A DNA stretch of 64,000 bases, taken from contig OY757024.1 in NCBI GenBank assembly GCA_963580285.1, positions 118,607,203 through 118,671,202 of the forward strand, written 5' to 3'. This stretch comes from Lucinisca nassula (taxonomy: Eukaryota; Mollusca; Bivalvia; Lucinida; Lucinidae). This document shows positions 10,447 to 22,479 of this stretch, piece by piece. The notes below the pieces were generated by a model that was not told the origin of the DNA, made no database searches, and worked only from the letters and a program-made list of their open reading frames with translations. How positions within the stretch are numbered: the first letter of the stretch is position 1; every line of letters begins with the position of its first letter. The translations under genes were made by a program, and so were the position numbers.

Positions 10447-12745
10447 ACCATTTTTACTACAATATCCGATTATTCCATCCCGTTTTCCAAAAGAATGTAT
10501 GTTATATAAAGGGTAAACTGAAGGTAATCCATAAAATCTATCATCACTTATGGCTGTTCCATAAATACTCTGTGTCAGAATTTTGGTAATCCTTTGGTAA
10601 TTCTTTGGTAATCCTTAACTTATGACCCCCTTTGTATGTTTTTTTTTGTCCATTTAATTGTAAATTTAGGTTATTACTTCCCGCTGTTTCGAAGCTAATC
10701 TGTCCCTAAATATTGTTATCGTCGGTAATTCATCACTAATGGCATCATTTATAGGTCTTAAGTATTCGTCTTGAGTAAAATATCCGGTTGTCCTCGGTTA
10801 TTCGCCAAATATTCTTTTCCGTTTTTGGCAATAGCGTGTGTCATTTAAATGGTAAACTGAAGGTAATCCATCTATTCCATTATCACTTTCTCCTGTCCCA
10901 TAGATCCTCTGTGTCAGAAAATTGGTAATCGGTTGGTAATCCATCACATATACCAACTTTGTAGGTGTATCTTTCTAAAAATTGTTAACTAAAGGTAACC
11001 TATTTCTTATATATTTTCACTTTCGGCTGCTTCATAGCTAATCTGTGTCCTAATATTGGTAATCCTTTGGTAATCCATCACTTATGGCACCTTTGTAGGT
11101 CTTTTGCACCAGTTTTCGGTACAGATTATTCCACCCCGTTTTCACAATAATGTATGTGAGTAAATGGTAAACTGAAGGTAATTCATACATTTTATCATCA
11201 CCAAGGGTTTTTCCATATATACACTGTGTCAGGAATTTGGTAATCCTTTAGTAATTCTATGGTGATCCATCACTATGACCCCCCCCCCCCCCTTTGTAGG
11301 TGTATCTTTGTCTTTTTCAATGTAAACATAAATGAACCGATTAATAAGAGTATCACTCTCGGCTGTTTTGTAGGTAATCTGCGCAAACATATTAGTAATC
11401 TTTGGTAATCTCTCACTTATGGCACCATTTGTAGGTTTGCGGTACTAGCTTTGAGTAAAAATAACCGGTAATCCTCGGTTTTTCGCCAATTATTCCACCC
11501 CGTGTTCATAATAATTAGGGGCATGTGAATGGGAAACTGAAGGTAATCCATAAATTCTATTATCACTTTCTATTGTCCCATAGATCTTCTGTGTCGGAAT
11601 GTTGGTTATCCGTTTGTAATCCGTTGGTAATCCATCATATATGCCGCCCACTTTGTAGGCGTATGTGTGTCATATTAGTTGTAAACTTAAGGTAACCCAT
11701 CAATTCTATTATCGCTTTCGGCAGTTTGTAATCCGTCACATATGCCCCCCTTTGTAGGTGTATGGGTGTCATTTTATTTGCAAACTTAAAGTAACCCATC
11801 AATTATATTATCACTTGTGGCTGTTTCATAGCTTATCTTTGCCAAAATATTGGTAATCCTTTGGAAATCCATCACTTATTGCACCATTTGTAGGTCTCAG
11901 TACTAGTTTTAAATAGACTTACCGCTGATCCTTGGTAATCCTTCAATTATCCCATTCCGTTTTCACAATAATGTGGGACATATAAATGGTAAACTAAAGG
12001 TAATCCGTCAATTCTGCTTTTACTTCCGGTCGTTCCATAGATCCTGTGAATCATATCTTTGGCTGTTTTATATCTGGTCTTTGTCAAAATATTGGTAATT
12101 TTTTGTTGATCGATCACTTATGGCACCTTTTGTAGATTTTAGTACAATATCCGATTATCTTGGGAAAACCACAAATTATTCCATCCCGTTCTCACATTAA
12201 TGTTTATTATATAAATGATAAACTGAAGGTAATCTATCCATTTTATCATCACTAAGGGCTGTTCAATATATTGTCTGTGTCAGAATTTTGGTAATCCTTT
12301 GGTAATCCTTAAATTATGGCCCCTTTGTAGGTGTATATTTTGTCATTTTAATTTTAACTTTATGGTAACCGATCAATAATATTATCACTTTCCGCTGTTT
12401 TGTAGTTAATCTGCGCCAAGAATATTATCATTTTTGGTAATCCATCACTGAGGCATCATTTGTAGGTCTTTAGTACTAGTTTTTAGTAAAATAATTCGGT
12501 TATCCTCGGTTATTCACAATTATTCCATCCCGTTTTCGCAATAACGTGTGTCATTTGAATGGTGAATTCTATTATTGTTATCTCCTGTTACATAGATCTT
12601 CTTTGTCAGAATTTTGGTAATCCTTTGGTAATCCGCTGGTAATCTATCACAAATACCCTCCCCCTTTGTAGGTGTATATTTGTCATATAAATTGTCAACT
12701 TAAGGTGACCAATCTTTTTCAGTACAATATCTGATTATCTTGGGT
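10447..12745 (-). repeat. Satellite array, reverse orientation, right part
   Basis: Continuation of the 3120-4576 array with the same 'ggtaatcctttggtaatcc' units. A C12 run occurs at about 11280-11292. No gene-like ORF. The array flips orientation at about 12750 ('cgcaaagccatcggtgatgg'). Confidence 0.85.
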
Positions 12746-12769
12746 AATCCGCAAAGCCATCGGTGATGG

Positions 12770-13345
12770 ATGGCAAAAGTGTTACCGATATTTTGACACA
12801 GATACGCTATGAAACAGCCGAATGTGATTAGATACTGAATCGATTACCTTAGGTGTACCTATAATATGACACAGACCCACTATTAAATATGCTAGCGTGT
12901 CGGAATAATTGGCGGATTACCCAAGGATTACCAATATTTTGACACAGATAAGCTATGAAACAGCCCAGCCGAATGTGATGACATACTTAATCGATTACCT
13001 TTGGTGTACCTATAATATGACACAGACCATCTGTTAAATATGCTAGCGTGTCGGAATAATTGGCGGATTACCAAAGAAGTACCTATATTTTGACATAGAT
13101 GAGCTATGAAACAGCCGAATGTGATGACATACTTAATCGATTACCTTAGGTGTACCTATAATATGACACAGACAATCTGTTAAATATGCTAGCGTGTCGA
13201 AATTGGTGGATTACCAATAGTTTGACACAGATAAGCTATTAAACAGCCGAATGTGATGACATACTGAATCGCAAACCGTACGTGTGTCTATAATATGCCA
13301 CAGACCCACGATAAAATTTGCTAGCGTGTCGTAATAACTGGTGGA
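12770..13345 (+). repeat. Tandem ~145-bp subarray of the satellite, four copies
   Basis: Units starting 'ggattacc..aag..taccaatattttgacacag' begin near 12770, 12914, 13065 and 13207. They share 'gccgaatgtgatgacatactt', 'cgattaccttaggtgtacc' and 'tatgctagcgtgtcggaat'. These copies are much closer to each other than the general satellite is, so this is a recent local amplification of a shortened unit. Confidence 0.85.
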
Positions 13346-13758
13346 TTACCAAAGTTTAACTAGACATTTGCCTCAAAACCATTACTTACAGCCTGTAAAT
13401 GGGACCGAAAGGGATATGGTACCAAATAATTACCAAACGATTGAGATATGTACAGACCCACTATCTAATATGCTAACGGGATGGAATGGTGTGCCGGATT
13501 ACCAAGTATAAAGGGATATTTAACCCAAAACCTCTACTAAAAAGCTATAAGTGGAGCCATAAGTGATAAATTACCCAAAGAGTGCCAAAATTTTCACTCA
13601 GATAATCTATTGAACAGCAGACAGTGAGGATAGGATTGGTGGATTACCTTAAGTTATCCATTTATAAGACACACAAACACTGTAATTGATATGCTAACGA
13701 GAAGGGCTAACTGGCTGAATAACGAAGTTTAACCGGACATGTTACCCAAAACAATTAT
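13346..13758 (+). repeat. Satellite array, 'gattacc' orientation
   Basis: Two or so diverged full-length units ('ggatggaatggtgtgccggattacc', 'cataagtgataaattaccc'). It ends at an inverted T module, mirroring the plus T module at 3009. Confidence 0.75.
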
Positions 13759-13820
13759 TGGAGAATAAAAGTGAAGCAATGAACAGGAATTGATAGAATT
13801 ACCTTACACCTCCCATCGGT
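13759..13820 (-). repeat. T module terminus, minus copy
   Basis: 'ataaaagtgaagcaatgaacaggaattgatagaattaccttacacctccc'-type sequence is a diverged outer end of T. It closes the block opened at 3009. Confidence 0.6.
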
Positions 13821-14946
13821 ATCGACATATGTGTCGACAAATAGCTGTTATGTTATGTTTCTTTGCCAAATGTGCCAAACAATTGTTTGAATGCTTATTA
13901 ACAATAAAATGCAAAACGGAAATGTAGAAGCTAGCTGTATAGAGTTGTAGCTCGATGTAGTTGTAAATGGCTAGCTTTTCGTTAGAGTTAAATTATTCCT
14001 TGCTCATTTTCCATTTTGTGTCTTGATTGGACAGTATTGGACAACAGCGCAGATTCCTTATCATTGCCGTCAATCCTATTATCGTTGGCACATAAACAAA
14101 ATTTACAAAAAACCTTATATGATTCAAAAAATTATAAAATACTAAAAACAGCGTAAATATGCCTGACGCAGAACCATAACAAAACACGGTGAAGTGATAG
14201 CATGAGTGATTGATTACCAAAGATAACCACTCATCATAAGCATAAACACTATTTGATTTCCGACAGTGATGACAATCTCGATTGTTTAACAATGGCTTAC
14301 CATGTATTTGACACATATACACTTCTTAAAGGCCATATTTGATATAGTAAAAGGCTGGTCACCAGAGCAGTATCCTTTTTTGACATAGAGTCCTGATTAA
14401 TTACATTAAATCAATGAAAATAGTACATTTTAGATTGCCAAAGGATTACCAATTCATTGGCACAGATACACTTTACAATAGCCAAAAGTGATGACATAAG
14501 TTATGGATTATGGAAAACTTGCAATTTTCACACATATACTTTATCAATATATAAAACAAATATGATGCAATAAGCGAGGATTACCAGAGGATTTGACAAG
14601 ATAAAGAATTGCCATAAGTGCTGGATTGCCAAACCATTTACCAAATAAAATGATGAACACAATTAGACATATACAATACTAATAATCAAAGTATGGCATA
14701 ATAAGTGGCAGAATATCCAGAGACAAACTATACAAAACATGTTGTGATACGCCAACACAAGGGATACATCAGTGTGTTTATGCAGGGTTAAATCTTGCAT
14801 ATTCTGTGCTAATCAGTAGATACATAGGCAGCAAAATTAATACTTATTCAGAAGGGTGTTAGTAATTATATTATGAGGCAATAATTACCACATCCTTTGT
14901 AAAATAGGCAAAGTCAATGCTTAATTATAATTATCCAGAGGAGATT
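13821..14946 (+). repeat. Decayed satellite and unassigned AT-rich sequence
   Basis: From about 14190 to 14700 satellite words persist ('gattgccaaaggattaccaa', 'gccaaaagtgatgacataag') but periodicity is mostly lost. 13821-14190 has no feature I can name. No supported coding region. Confidence 0.5.
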
Positions 14947-15476
14947 CATGTAAAGTAGAAGTATAACAAAAATCAGGAATCGATACAATTAACTTACTCC
15001 ATCCATCAAAGACACCAAAGGGAAAGAAACACCAACATGGATCGACCAGGCCATAATGGAAACCTAAACAAAGGAATGCCATAAGGACAGTTACTTTCCC
15101 ACAAAATGGCCAAAATAAAAAGTACCTTAGTACCGAATCTAATATAAATATTGTCAAGTAGAAAGGTGAGGGAATCACACACTTTCTGACATGACCAAAG
15201 TGTATAATTCTTATGCTCTTTAGAAGTGAAAAATGCATTTCTGACATTACATGCAAGATAGAGAGAATCTTCTCTGTGAAAATCCCATTCAATTAAATCA
15301 TTAAGTTTTTCTTATATAAGATTATGAGGAAGTGTAGTGTAAAGAGTGTAAAAATCGTAAGTAGACGGACTTGACGCACGAAAACGTCTGGATTTCAATT
15401 TATTTAAAACCTTATTCGAATTTTTTATAGACCAAAACAGATTTCTTCCTGATCTTTCAAAGACTTTATCACAAAC
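14947..15476 (-). pseudogene. Deleted Penelope-like element (RT fragment fused to T module)
   Basis: On the minus strand, 15476-15122 is closely similar to 40400-40010, the palm region of the PLE reverse transcriptase. It then jumps directly to the T module (15120-14947, ending 'gttatacttctact'). Everything between RT motif A/B and the 3' UTR is missing. Within the RT segment this copy lacks a 39-bp piece present in the 40141 copy; the piece is bounded by 'taatgYca' microrepeats. It is nonfunctional. A PLE at this site with an internal deletion is the simplest reading. Confidence 0.8.
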
Positions 15477-15994
15477 CGTGTTTATGTTTTACCTTGTTTA
15501 TCATGCTTTGTCTCTTGATAAGTGTACGTAACCTTTGTTGTTGCGTGTTTTCTTGTTTTCTTTCCGCCTTAGCAACTATTGTCTCTTGTTAATCTTGGTC
15601 AATCCCTGAATAAGCATTAACTGTCATAGGTTTTTCTACTGGTAGGTATATTATGTCCCTGGTTTAGTTTTTAACACGTTTTGTATAGTTTGCCTCTGTG
15701 TTAGTATTCTGTCTCTGAATGAGTTTGTATTCTGTGTTTGTATTCTGCCAAATTTCATGTGTTACTGCTTCAGAAACAAGGAATGTATCAACAATGAGTT
15801 TCATCTAGGACCTTCAAAACTCTGTCAAGGGTTTCTGAGTTTCATGTTACCTATGGTTTAATTTCAAATCCAACTTTCAACAACACTTAAAAAACCAAAT
15901 GTACAAGGTTTTTTTATTTTCTGAAATAATTAGCTTTTATTTTATAAGGATTTTCGATTTGCTGAAACCGATGTTAATGCTTTTAACCGTGCCA
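15477..15994. other. Unassigned 520-bp stretch
   Basis: AT-rich with several 'cctgtgttagtattctgtctctg'-like short repeats near 15690-15750. No coding region, RNA gene or recognisable repeat. Confidence 0.4.
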
Positions 15995-16202
15995 CTATTA
16001 GGCGGTTCTTCTGTCGCGATTTATTTTTGTTATGGTTTGTCTTTAGGTGTTTGTGTCGCTTGTGTTATCTTATTTTGGATAGCCTATTGGCCATTTTGTG
16101 GGAAAGTAACTTTCCTTTCGGCTTTCCGCTTTGGTGTCTCTGATGGGAGCTATGGGTTTATTTATCGATTCCTGATCATTGCCTCTACTTCTATTGTACA
16201 TA
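15995..16202 (+). repeat. T module, plus copy
   Basis: Runs from 'taggcggttcttctgtcg' through 'ttattttggata', 'ggccattttgtgggaaagtaac' and 'cgctttggtgtctctgatggg' to 'cctctacttctatt'. The open frame across it (15899-16252) is a by-product of the repeat and not a gene. Confidence 0.75.
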
Positions 16203-16514
16203 TGCTTGAAAAAGCAACCGTTGCAGCCTATAATGATTTCTGTGAAGGCTAAGTGTGACTTCGGTTTAATTTATTTTCGACACTTTGTATAGGTTTAAAA
16301 GGTTTCTTTTCTAAACCTATGAAAAGTTTTAAAGGCCTAATTTAAACCCATAAGTTAATCTTTAATTTTGCTTTAATTTGAATGCACGGCCTGATGTTCA
16401 AACCGAAATTTCCAATTTATATACCTAACAGGCAAAGTCGCGTTAGATATGAAATAGCATTTAATTATGAGTCCAGTCGTTCGATGACATTGATATCTTA
16501 TTCAATCCATATTT

Positions 16515-19302
16515 TTAAGCCATTCTTTCAAGTTTTTTCTTGAAGGCGGCAAAAGACCTGTCAGGTATACCCATAGCTCTACATTCGTTCTGATACTCCA
16601 TATACAAAAGCCTTTTAGTCGAACCACTGTGTTTCTCTTTCAAGTTTGCCAATATGGCAAGTTCATGAGGAAGCCAATGTTTAAGGTAATTTGAAGGCAA
16701 ATGTTTTATTTCTGCACTTCCAAAACTTTCTTGATTTAAGTCCACATCTCCGTCGTCCCTTATAGATCCTGGAGGTTCCAAACTCTCTTCTTCATGGGTG
16801 ATATTGGTAACCAATGGGGTCTCGGCCGTTATCTGCAATGTAGGTTTTGAGTAAGGTTCATCTGTTAATTTGAATGGTAAAGAATGGTGTAACCTCCACA
16901 ATCGAAACCTATTGAAATTGTTCAAAAGAAACTTGTCTTGAATTTGAAGTGATTGTAAAAGACGTTGTGTCACTGGCCTAGGCAGATTTTTTTTCCAGTC
17001 GATCAAGCTTGTAGAAATCTATGTAATGTCCGTCCATGAGGCGCGCAATGCATGTAATAAAGGTCAGCACAGTAACCATGTCTTCATTATTCAAGTTTAA
17101 GTCCATCAATTTCTCAATACATGGTTTAAGCCAGGGTAACTTTCTATTTCTCAAAGTGGACGTATGACAAAGTTTCAAATTTTCCAAACTGTTAACAACA
17201 AGTGGAGTCAGTAAGTTCGTCATTCTGTTTGATTCGGCTGGACAGTTGTCCACATCAAGGATAACCCACAAACCAAAAGACCAATTCCAGTACAATCCTT
17301 CGTTCTTTTGAGCATCATAAACTCTAATAGCCGGAAAGTATCCAAGTTTTAATTCACGGAAACCGAATTTTAATGCTTCACATACATCTGCTCCTTTCTG
17401 TTGCAGGGTACGAAGGAGACAAGCAATCACCATTGGATATTTCGCCTTCTTGGCCTTAACAACCAAATCAACCAACGCTCTAATAGAGGTACCACCAACG
17501 ACTCTTATCTGGGTGTCTGGTCGACTGTCTATTTTTAGACCCAAATGGAACTCATCAAATGAACCAAGCACATTCCCAACGTCAAACAGATCTTTCAAGA
17601 AAATGTACACTATCCGTTTCCCTAAGACTGTTTTGCTTGCATCGATCAGATCCAATACGCCATATGTCTTGCTCATTTGGCGTTTAATGCATTCGCTCTT
17701 AGAGTATACAGAAACGGGTGGATGCGTATACTCGTCCACACAGCAGCTGTAGAAGTTCTCCAAACTCAAAAAGCCATCGCTATCAGTCTTACTGCGAGAT
17801 GGGTAATCAACGCCAGGCCCAAGGTTAATCGAATAAATGCGAGAGATGTGACATAATGGATGCCCGTAAAGAATCTTTTCTAACGCAAGCTCATACTGGA
17901 AACTTTCCCATACAGCTTTACTCTTGCCAGTTCCTCTTGATTCCCGATACTCGTTATCTAGTCTATTTGTGAGATGGTGCCCTATGGCGCGCAAACAATT
18001 TATAAAGTGTTCGTGGCTGAAAGGTACCAAAAGTGGATACTTTTGTAACAGGAGTCGCAGTTTGTTTTCAATTATTAGAGCATCAGAATCAATGGACTCT
18101 GGCGATTCAGGAATTTTAACTACAAACTCCAGACGACAGATTATATTAGACAATTGTTCAAAATTATTCCTCATTTCTTGGATATATAATTCTGCATCTT
18201 TGTCAACCTGTGTACGTTGTTTCATTATTCAATCTAACAAAAAAATGCCAGCCGATACAGGATGGTATCTACATTGAGGATAAAGATGAGGTGTGTCTGC
18301 ATAAAGTTGTACAAAAGTAAGACTATCTGAATTGGCGCATACTGAACGCAGATCAGGGCTTATGTTTAACATCTTACCGTCAAGATTAGACTGGTAATTT
18401 CCACACTCGGAAAATGAGTAAGCAGTTATAAGATTGCCACTTTTTCCAATTTCTCCCAACCCTTGTTTACTCCAAAATAGATCAATTGGATATTCAACTT
18501 CCAATGCCGGTGCTTTAGCAGAAACACTCACAGCAACATGCGCTGTAATTCTATTTACAGATTCCTGTTTGGCGATGGGGAGTTTTAATGGTCTTTGACA
18601 CCTGTCACCAAAGCGAAAACTGAACAAAATTTTCTCTACCTCTGTTGTAGCGATGTCCATCTCATCCAAAGCCTCATCAAACATTCTCAAAACATCCTTT
18701 TGGTCATCAGGAAGAACTCTCAATTTCGTTATGTTAAACAAATTGTTCTTAGCTAATGTATTCTTTGCCACACCTGTACCTACCAGTTCTCTAAGCTTCC
18801 TTTGTAGAACTAATTTCAATTCAGCAAGCGAACGAAATGCAACTTTCTCTATAATGGCCCTGGTTAACACGACACCTGAATCCTGTTTAGGCACGAAACC
18901 AAGCCAGGTCTCCCAACCAGCACTATCATAGAATAACTGAACACCAACGCAACATTTTAACGACTGTCGTGCACTATCTGAGAACAAACGTAAATCAAGA
19001 TGTTTCTTGAGCATTCCATATAAAAGCCTCAATTGTGCTTTTGGGACAATCTGCAGATGGCTAATTGGCATATCAATACCCACAGTATTGTTCCATTCTA
19101 TAACGACACCATCGACGTCCGTCTTGAATGAAAGGCACTGTTCTTGCTCGTAAAGATCAACAGCTGTACATCTAATAGGGATGTGATCATCTCGATGCAA
19201 GAATGTCTGCACATTTTCAGAAGATTCAAATGCACTCACAAATGTTGCACCATTTTCGAATGCTGTTTCACATAAGTAGATATTTTCCTCTTCCTCCATC
19301 AT
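16515..19302 (-). pseudogene. Unrecognised large protein with SANT/Myb-like C-terminus, copy 1 (broken)
   Basis: I do not recognise the family. Three consecutive open segments read as one intronless gene of about 928 codons: 19302-18229 (357 aa, start MMEEEENIYLCE), 18225-16978 (415 aa) and 17006-16515 (C-terminal part). The first two are in the same frame, separated only by TGA at 18229-18231. The third joins through a one-base shift in an A8 run near 16990 (minus strand): seven A would restore '..DRLEKNLPRP..'. The last 60 residues (WLPHELAILANL, then YMEYQNECRAMGIPDRSFAAFKKKL) look like a helical SANT/Myb-type DNA-binding domain. Other conserved blocks shared with the copy at 19724 are 'NLGPGVDY', 'KLGYFPAIR' and 'KNEGLYWNWSFGLW'. 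No signal peptide or membrane segment. Its setting among mobile elements suggests a transposon-borne gene, but I find no transposase motif or terminal repeats. Confidence 0.8.
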
Positions 19303-19723
19303 TATTCACTTGAACAGCTCATGTTGAGGTCTGGAAAATAATACTATAACACAATAGAAAAGGTCTTTTTCGCATAACAAATTCCTGTACCATGTCAATA
19401 GAACGAAAACTGTACGGAGCTTATCCGAGGTGATTGAAAGACAAATCAAACTATTTAAACACCATTGCTAACAAGCACACAACTAATTCAAGCTAAAGCA
19501 AGTATATACGTTGTCACTTGAAGCTCATTAAAGGCTTTACAAATGTAATCGAGTTGATCCAATAACCTCTAAAGCCGAGACAACCCAATTTGTGTTCACC
19601 CGTGGGTTAAGCTGATGTAAGGTTATTCAAATCTATTAAACGTCATGCTTACCTAAACTAGGACAAGCGTCTCGGGTTTTTTTTTCCGAAGCCTATACAC
19701 GACTTATCCAATTAGGTGCAAAA
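19303..19723. other. Shared 5' region between the two divergent copies
   Basis: 420 bp between the start of copy 1 and the open part of copy 2. It could hold both promoters if the genes were ever active. I see no convincing TATA or CCAAT pair and no inverted symmetry. Confidence 0.35.
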
Positions 19724-21827
19724 ATGTTTATCCTTCCACATGACAGAAGGATAATTTTAAAAGCATTTCAACGTGCACTTGAAAACAAAACAGACGATTT
19801 GACTTCGTCATTCTACCCAGTAATATTCTCCTTCAGATTTGGTGAAAAATGCCGCAGCAGAATTACATTGCCAATTTTGGATGTGGAGGCAGTGTATGAC
19901 ATATGCATCCATACTGGAATATGCATAAGTTCATCCTTTCAGGATTTGTTCTGGTGTCGAAATGGGGTCATTAAGGTCATAGGTGAACGCGGTAATTTAA
20001 GCTCTGCTTTCTCTTTTTTCGAATGTGTGAATTTTCAGTCAAACTTAGATAACAGATCCCTAGATGTGACTGGTTTACTAAGAGCAGTATCTAAGTTTCC
20101 AGACCGAGTGAGATTTATTCAAATGTACTCTGATATCGCACATCGTCGGCCTTCAACAATGTGCCATCCTATTACAGGATCAATTATAATGGTGGAAGGA
20201 ATATTGGGAGGACCTAGTCAACAAAAGCTGCGCAGAGAGTCAGTTGATTACCTTTTAGAACTGAAAAGCAATTTCAGTCAGGTAAAACAAGGTAATTGTC
20301 GTCTAGAATTTGTTGTATGTCTGCCGAGTGTTGAAAAAGACATAGCTGCTTTAGATGTAGTAAATACAGACAATCTTTTCAAATTGCTTTGAGATCAACC
20401 AATGGTAGCACCATTCAGCACAATTTATGACCTTAGGGTAATGGACTGCTTGCGTGAAGTTGGACTTCATCTTCAATCGAAATTGCAGGACATTTATTCT
20501 ACCAGAAAGGGCACAGGAGACAGTTATGCCGTTTGGAGTGCCTACCAATACGAGCTTGCATGTGAAAAACTTTTATGGGGTCACCCTTTCTCATATTCTT
20601 CCAGAATATATGCCATTAACCTTGGACCAGGGCTGGATTATCATACGCCTTTGAACATTTTCACAAAGAACCCAAAGACACAGACCCAAATTTCTAGATT
20701 GTTTGGGATTGCCGACCTGCTTGATGCCAGTGAAATAGCATTAGGAACGCGTATCATTTTATTTTTGTTAAAAGACTTGCATACAACAGGCTCAGTGTTT
20801 TTGAGATTCGAAGATTTTCTCCTTCTTTTAAAGGCAACGAGTGGAAATGAAAACAAGAGGCTTGTAGGCGGCGTAACCACTAAACACCTATCAGAAACGT
20901 TCATAAATGCACAGAAGTGTAAATGGCCTATTGTCTTTAAACCATTGCAACAACTTATCAACGACAACTCAAAATTAGAAAATGCAATGAAACAAGGAAT
21001 TAACAATTTAAAGCTTGGATACTTTCCAGCTATCAGAAAGCATGATTCCGCAAAAAAATGAAGGATTGAATTGGAGATATACTTATGGCTTCTGGGCATT
21101 GAGTGACATTGAGGATGATGACAGTGTTTTTGAAAGGCATGCTGGAAGTTATCACATACAAATCCTCAGTGAACTTGAAAGACATAAGATTTGTCATACT
21201 TCAACTTATGAAAATGAAGTTTTTCAATGGATCAAACCTTGTCTAGAAAAGCTTGCCCAAACAAAACTCAGGAGGGAAGATATGCTAAGCATATTAACTT
21301 TCGTAACATCCATTTGTTTGTTAATGAACAAAAAATTCATAGATTTTCTTAACTTAAGTAGACTTGAGAGGCAACTGCCAATAACACAAAGGAAATTACA
21401 ATCGCTTGAGATTTTGAGCAGATTTAAATTGGAATGTGTCAAAACTGTCATTGTATTAAAAATGCACCCTTCCATTCCATACATGTTAAATAATAAAAGA
21501 AAACACGATCAGACAAGTGGTTAACGTACTGACGATAGACACGAAAATGAAGAATCCCGCGTCGATGAAATACAACTTGAAGTCATTCAAAATGATGATG
21601 AAATTGTCACAGGACAAGTACAGAGCAGACATATTCCAACCAATGCCAGTAGAACGATTGTTTCGTGGAAACCAGAAGAAACAATGATTCTTACTAGATT
21701 CATTGGTGTAGATAGAGATACTAAACAGCTGTACACGGAATATCAAACAGAATGCCGTGCGAACAACATTCCCGATCATCCTTTCAACAGCTTCAGGAAA
21801 AAACTAAATCGAATCAGAAAAGCCTAA
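19724..21827 (+). pseudogene. Unrecognised large protein family, copy 2 (5'-truncated, broken)
   Basis: Homologue of copy 1 in head-to-head orientation, about 35-40% identical by eye over aligned blocks (for example 'GNLSSAFSFFECVNFQSNLD' against 'GNLITAYSFSECGNYQSNLD'). It begins at the position matching about residue 200 of copy 1; TAG lies in frame just upstream. Lesions in order: TGA at 20390-20392, a one-base expansion of an A run near 21052-21058 (A7 where A6 keeps 'DSAKNEGLNW' in frame), and TAA at 21522-21524, after which the frame is open to TAA at 21825-21827. The C-terminus (WKPEETMILTRF, then YTEYQTECRANNIPDHPF) repeats the SANT/Myb-like pattern. The stops differ from those of copy 1, so the copies decayed independently. 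Confidence 0.8.
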
Positions 21828-21860
21828 CACCCCGAGAGTCATCAACTGCAAGGGCATGGT

Positions 21861-21903
21861 TTAGGGTTAGGCTTAGGGTTAGCCATAAGCCTAACCCTAA
21901 CCC
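21861..21903. repeat. Head-to-head telomere-like hairpin
   Basis: G-strand telomeric repeats (ttagggttaggcttagggtt) turn into C-strand repeats (taagcctaaccctaaccct) within 45 bp. AGGGTTAGGCTTA (21863-21875) is a perfect inverted repeat of 21886-21898. It lies 35 bases past the end of copy 2. Confidence 0.8.
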
Positions 21904-21989
21904 TCACTGTCATATGACAAACTCTTTTTTCAATTCGTCAGAGACTTAAAACTTATCTCAGTTATCAAACATTCTCATATTTGATTCAA

Positions 21990-22130
21990 TGTTACCACCT
22001 GTTTGGGAAAGACCTGCTGACTCGGGGTTATTAGCTGCCTATATTTTCATTTTATGTAATTTAATGTATTAGCGTCTTTTTCTTGTGGTAATTTGGATGG
22101 AATGTGGGGTCTGATTGAATTAAGCCTTGA
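21990..22130 (+). repeat. Fragment shared with PLE tail at 27833-27965
   Basis: 'ccacctgtttgggaaaga', 'ctgctgactcgg' and '..gggatttgattg'-like words align with the 3' part of the PLE insertion at 26957-27960. It is probably a relic of the same PLE subfamily's 3' region. Confidence 0.5.
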
Positions 22131-22479
22131 TCATTCAACTTTCAGACATGTTCAGAACAGTTTTAAGTTAGAACATGTAATACACCAAATTCATATTTAC
22201 TTTGTTTGCTGTCTTTGTAGTTTCATATTAAGATTTTGCAATGCAGTTCTGAGACAATTGCACTCTATTAAAATCATGCCACATTAAAATGTTCAAAGTG
22301 TACTTCTTTCATAAATTCATGATTCATCTTGTGAGCGTTTGAGAAAACAAAATACAAACCAGGCTACTTACGACATGTAGAGGAAGAGCAAGATCACTTA
22401 GTTTGATCATAATTCCATGTTGTTCCTACGTGACACAGAAAGATGTGCCAACAGAGATGTCTTAGAAAAATTGGCTATA

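Noticed and set aside
15899..16252. 117-codon frame with hydrophobic segments, first taken for a membrane protein
   Set aside because: It is the T module read through; the same sequence recurs at 38622-38897 and 14921-15120 in the other orientation without conserved coding.
16515..21827. Recent palindromic duplication of one gene
   Set aside because: The two copies are too diverged (about 35-40% by eye), have different lesions, and the spacer lacks symmetry.
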